Source: Corticium candelabrum
Taxonomy: Eukaryota; Porifera; Homoscleromorpha; Homosclerophorida; Plakinidae
Direction of reading: 5' to 3'
Length of the DNA: 64,000 nt
Assembly (NCBI RefSeq): GCF_963422355.1
Contig: NC_085097.1
Span: 6,382,631-6,446,630 of the forward strand
Below the pieces are notes generated by a model that saw only the letters and a list, made by a program, of their open reading frames with translations, had not been told where the DNA came from and ran no database searches. Shown in pieces: positions 60,514 to 64,000 of the stretch. The translations under genes were made by a program, and so were the position numbers. Within the stretch, counting starts at the first letter, position 1; every line of letters begins with the position of its first letter.

Positions 60514-60872
60514 AGAATTACTACCCAAAGTATCATCACCAGTTGTCTTCTGTCATAACGACTTGCAAGAAGGTTCACGATCATTTCAAACAATTCTCCT
60601 CTAAATGTGTGAGTCCGTGTCTCATTCTAGGAAACATCCTACTCATAGACGAAGCAGACACTCAGAGACTTCAATTAATTGATTTCGAATATTGCAGCTA
60701 CAATTACAGGTATGCTTGATGTGTCTGCTATCGTACACAGTTAAACTATTTTCCGAATCGAAGAGGGTTTGACATTGCCAATCACTTCTGCGAATGGTCA
60801 CTAGACTACACAGTCAGCGATCCACCATACTTTGCATTGGAGCCGTCAGACTTCCCATCACAAGCACAGCAG
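60514..60872 (+). pseudogene. Choline/ethanolamine kinase gene fragment
   Basis: Three phased exons: 60514-60572 (ELLPKVSSPVVFCHNDLQE), 60631-60709 (GNILLIDEADTQRLQLIDFE then YCSYNYR) and 60764-60872 (GFDIANHFCEWSLDYTVSD). Together they carry the catalytic HNDxQEGN motif (Brenner's motif), the metal-binding IDFEY and the GFDIANHFCEW block of choline/ethanolamine kinases, which phosphorylate choline or ethanolamine in the Kennedy pathway. The frame is intact within the fragment. The N-lobe is absent upstream of the (CA)n array, and the exons that should follow are replaced by a duplicated 4-TM block at about 60920. It is therefore a truncated fragment; the intact gene may be elsewhere. Confidence 0.8.
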
Positions 60873-61014
60873 GTAGTGAAGTAATATTACTATTGTATGT
60901 CATCGCCTTAGAAACTGTGACCTTTTAGTTGCACTCTAGTACTAGACACATAGCATGCAGCGAAGTTGTCTATGTGTATGTGTGTGATCGACGTCTCGTA
61001 CTTCGTTTCTCTAG

Positions 61015-61427
61015 ACCTTCTCCACAGTAAATCTGGCCATCGTCCTCTCTCGCTTGTTTGTCAGCACTAACGACACCACTTAGTGCTTTCTTGGACTAGA
61101 CATACAGCAGGAAAATAGCCATGGAGAGGCTGCGTGTGAGCTTGGCATTGCTTTCGTCTCTTTATCCAGTTTGCTGTGCGTTCCTTTTCTTGCCGTTGAC
61201 ATTCTAAATCGAAACGGATCTATTGGACGTGCCTGTTTGTTGAGGCTGCGTATACTAGACGTCATGGTTTCTACTGCAACGAGTCTTGTTTGTTTTGCTG
61301 AAACAATCTACGCTATCTGAGGCACGGCATTTCTTGGTACTCACAAGTTCTCAGACTACTTTCCGGACTACTACCTCGTTGCTGCGGCCTTCTTTGCATC
61401 TTTTCTGCAGTTTTGACTATTGTTTGG
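61015..61427 (+). pseudogene. 4-TM gene copy 5, second exon, inverted
   Basis: Plus-strand copy of the second exon of 49779-50825: TFSTVNLAIVLSRLFVSTND, SLSSLLCVPFLAVDILNRN, LLRLRILDVMVSTATSLVC. It contains stops and a small deletion. The other four copies are on the minus strand. The first exon of this copy lies at 61517-61576 on the opposite strand, across a (GT)n array. The target of the MITE (GGACGTGCC) is intact here. Confidence 0.8.
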
Positions 61428-61430
61428 GTA

Positions 61431-61434
<4 letters not shown>

Positions 61435-61496
<62 letters not shown>
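61435..61496. repeat. (GT)n microsatellite at inversion junction
   Basis: GT array ending in a GCGCGC run. It separates the oppositely oriented pieces of the 4-TM copy. Confidence 0.97.
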
Positions 61497-61501
<5 letters not shown>

Positions 61502-61516
61502 CGCTCGCGTGTCTAG

Positions 61517-61576
61517 TGCAAGAGCAAGAAGTCTGTACAGTGACAGAAACGCTTCACGTCTCCTAGCAGCATCCAT
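61517..61576 (-). pseudogene. 4-TM gene copy 5, first exon
   Basis: Minus-strand MDAARRREAFLSLYRLLALA from the ATG at 61576. The donor GT seen in the other copies reads GC here. It is separated from its second exon by inversion. Confidence 0.75.
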
Positions 61577-61689
61577 TTCTCTTGATACACGCGGTCTATT
61601 AATTAATGAATGGTATTTCGAACAGGAAACATCACGTGAGTTTCCGAGGTAATACATGCATACAGCAACGACGCACGCTACTTGTGTGT

Positions 61690-62375
61690 ACACCTACTCA
61701 GAGCATTTAGTGGGTTGGATCTTTCAGTGCTTTAGTGGACCTCCCTGTCAGTTTAGTATGCTCTATTCTAGTCACTCTATTTATTAATTACAGGTTTATT
61801 GGAAGACATTTGTAAGTATGCGTAGTATAAATGTAATACGGATAGACCCTGCACATTAATATTGCACGCCAAGGAGTTCTGCTGTCTAGATCTGCTTACA
61901 TCGATCTACCTATAGACCTCTGGAACGGGAGACCCAGGCCAGAATTTAGCAGTTTACGATGCCATTGCCAAGGTGATGGCGTCAATTGTGGAAGGATTCA
62001 AAATTGTGGCACCATGCAGGCCTGACATGGCATGCATTCATGGCTAACTCGGTGTAAGAGCCCGCAGACAAACAGCTAACACTGTATAGAGCATTTGCAA
62101 TCATTGACCTAATTAAAAGCACCGTTTAAAGCAGTTTGCTTGACTTAGCCGATTTTTCGAGTTTGGACTTGGTTCTTTAACACTAATCAAGTGGTACCGG
62201 AAAGCACTCTGAGGCCACCATTTGGTACCATGCAGATATATAGGTCATGCAGCGACACTGACATCTGGTGCAAATATTACATGCAGATTGGTTGTACAAA
62301 GATTTGGATAAGGCTGAGTGGACCTCCGACTGAAGCAGGTCGGTTCGTTTTACCCCTCAACCCCCCAAATACGTA
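61690..62375. mobile_element. Non-autonomous DNA element, second copy
   Basis: Matches 50947-51640 but lacks the first dozen bases at the left end. It is carried by the duplicated block, not an independent insertion. Confidence 0.5.
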
Positions 62376-63003
62376 CGCGCCTACTACTATACTTACAAGT
62401 TGGTAAATTCTGACGGTTCTTACACAAGTACGTGCAGTAGTATCGCGCCGTTAGCAACTGTATGATTGTAGAATGGTCTGTATCAGTGCAGAGAAGGAAT
62501 GTAACAAAAAATTGGCGTCCATTTTGGCAGCCACAAATGAAGCGGTGTCAGAGGAAATTTTGTGTCCCCAGGAAAATTGTCTCCCGGAGAACTCTAGCTT
62601 AGCCCTTACCCTCTACAGATAGTCTTAGCTAAGAAAATAATTACTCTGTTTAGCTAACTAGATACTATAGCATCATGAATTGGCAGATCCATTGCTTTGA
62701 CGTCAAGTTTGTTGCAAACGTCATAACTCAATTAGTGTTTCCAAATCCTGGAAAGAATATACTTATTTGAGTTACAGTATCAGAGCCGGCGGAGCACGTT
62801 AAGTGGGCCAGGCGTTAGGTGGCCAATACCCGCCCACAGAAAACGTAAAAATAGCTAATTTATTTAATTACTTAAACCAATATTTCCAAAAGTTCTCGCC
62901 AAAGACACATTCCAAAGTTGGGTAGGTTATGCCTACCTGACACACCCCGTTCTACCCGGCTTGTTTCTGTTTATTAATATTAACTTATTTTTTCGCTCTA
63001 AAC

Positions 63004-63666
63004 ATGGCTGCCCAGCACGGTAGTGTTTGGGAGATACCGACAGAAGATGGAAGGGTAGTTGTAAGGAAATTAGAAACGGTCAACGACGAGGAGGTGCGAA
63101 ATGAGCGGACAGGACAACTCGGACGTCGACTGGATCTGAGCTTGTTGCACGTGAACGTGCGTCTCTTGCTCAACGTCCTACGGGATGCTCTCACCTGCCA
63201 ATCGGTCACCGTTTTGGATCTCAACGACTGCGGTCTTAACACTCTTCCTCGTTTGATCAGAAACATGAAAAGTCTTGTCTGGCTCCGCCTACACTCCAAC
63301 AACCTCAGAACCCTACCGGACACCATCAGTGATTTAAACTTTTTGGAGAGACTCTCAGTGTATGGTAACCAGTTGGAGTCTCTTCCTCGCTCTTTGTACA
63401 AGCTGGAGCAGTTGAAGATTTTGCGTCTGGGTGGAAACAGACTGCAAGATGAAGACTTGGAAGTGATTCATGAGATGGCTGGAATTGAGGAGCTTTATCT
63501 GAGACAGAATTATGAGCTTACAATCATACCTCGGGAGGTGTGTCTTATGGAGGATCTTGCAGAGCTTAATGCAGACGACTGTGATGATCTGGTAGAGCCT
63601 CCTTGGCGTGTCATTACGAGAGGAATTGATAGTATAAGGAGGTATGCTGAGACTCATGAGTGGTGA
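63004..63666 (+). CDS. Leucine-rich repeat protein, 220 aa, paralogue
   Basis: Single exon, same length and start context as 52262-52924, over 90 percent identical by eye. Differences cluster in the N-terminal cap (AAQHGSVWEIPTEDGRVVVR; LLHVNVRLLLNVLRDALT), while the repeats are almost unchanged (LERLSVYGNQLESLPRSLYK). It ends RYAETHEW. The frame is fully open, which suggests that the duplicate is functional or very recent. Presumed cytosolic scaffold or sensor; function inferred only from the LRR fold. Confidence 0.85.
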   Translation: MAAQHGSVWEIPTEDGRVVVRKLETVNDEEVRNERTGQLGRRLDLSLLHVNVRLLLNVLRDALTCQSVTVLDLNDCGLNTLPRLIRNMKSLVWLRLHSNNLRTLPDTISDLNFLERLSVYGNQLESLPRSLYKLEQLKILRLGGNRLQDEDLEVIHEMAGIEELYLRQNYELTIIPREVCLMEDLAELNADDCDDLVEPPWRVITRGIDSIRRYAETHEW

Positions 63667-64000
63667 AGTAGCAGGAAGCTACTTGACAGCAGGCTTAAAC
63701 TTTTTTATGCCTTTCTGTAAGGCACTAGCTAGCTGAGGTGATTGAGTGTGCTAGTGTCAGCTAATGAAGTACATAGTACATAGGTTGAGAGACATTCTCA
63801 GATTGGGACGCTCTAACATTTATGAGACTGCTGTGTTAGGTATAGGTAGTGAACACGGTTAGGGTCGTGTAAGGATCTATATTATACCTCTTTATTTAGT
63901 AATTGAAAATTGAAAATTAACAGCAGTTGTAACCAGCTATGACACTTGATTACTTGTTAGGCTGGTTGCAGTTGGTGGAGACTGTCTATGACCACATCAA

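Larger units (their letters stand above)
61500..64000 (+). repeat. Segmental duplication, copy C2
   Basis: Partner of 50690-53200, running past the right edge of the window. Element and LRR gene are at the same spacing (about 1.5 kb from the 4-TM first exon to the LRR ATG in both). Confidence 0.9.

Overview
This is eukaryotic, animal-type DNA. Genes are split by many short GT-AG introns (the smallest I infer are about 40-70 bp), long (CA)n/(GT)n, (CAGA)n and AT-rich arrays are scattered throughout, and transposon fossils are common. The genes include RUVBL2, an RNA polymerase I RPA43 subunit, secreted coiled-coil/collagen/fibrinogen-like proteins, and LRR and ZU5-UPA proteins. Compact metazoan genes combined with a collagen/fibrinogen-like matrix family and a PIDD-like LRR-ZU5-UPA gene suggest an early-branching animal such as a sponge. 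That placement is inference, not proof.

Left part (1-34 kb). A block at 1-9940 is repeated in direct orientation at about 22500-33850. Each copy carries a Ty3/Gypsy fossil, the 3' part of a secreted coiled-coil/fibrinogen-like gene, a LINE 3' remnant and the same microsatellites. The second copy is the complete gene (18736-30742). It has a signal peptide, an expanded array of five coiled-coil exon pairs and a Cys-rich C-terminus, and its largest intron holds the Gypsy fossil. The first copy (2493-6521) has two exon pairs and its 5' end lies outside the window. Between the blocks sit a decayed relative with collagen Gly-X-Y exons (9958-12712), an unidentified five-exon gene fragment (16533-17252), a stray copy of one RUVBL2 exon (17464-17616) and a dispersed promoter-like repeat (13450, 15990 and 20330).

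Middle part (34-43 kb). This is the conserved housekeeping stretch: an unidentified coiled-coil gene (34784-36406, +), RUVBL2 (36872-40318, -; 14 exons, 473 aa, all phases closing) and POLR1F/RPA43 (40465-42963, -; 2 exons, 403 aa). RUVBL2 and POLR1F lie head to tail only 146 bp apart.

Right part (43-64 kb). This is a rearranged, expanding region. A 4-TM MARVEL/synaptogyrin-like gene exists as one apparently intact copy (48703-49378) and four damaged copies, one of them split by an inversion at a (GT)n array. Four LRR paralogues lie on the + strand. One of them continues through well-phased exons into ZU5, UPA and a transmembrane segment (53824-58186). A fragment of a choline/ethanolamine kinase gene (60514-60872) is cut off by a duplicated block. 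A 1.9-kb minisatellite of a 16-bp unit (45690-47608) and small MITE-like elements, one carrying head-to-head telomeric repeats, complete the region.
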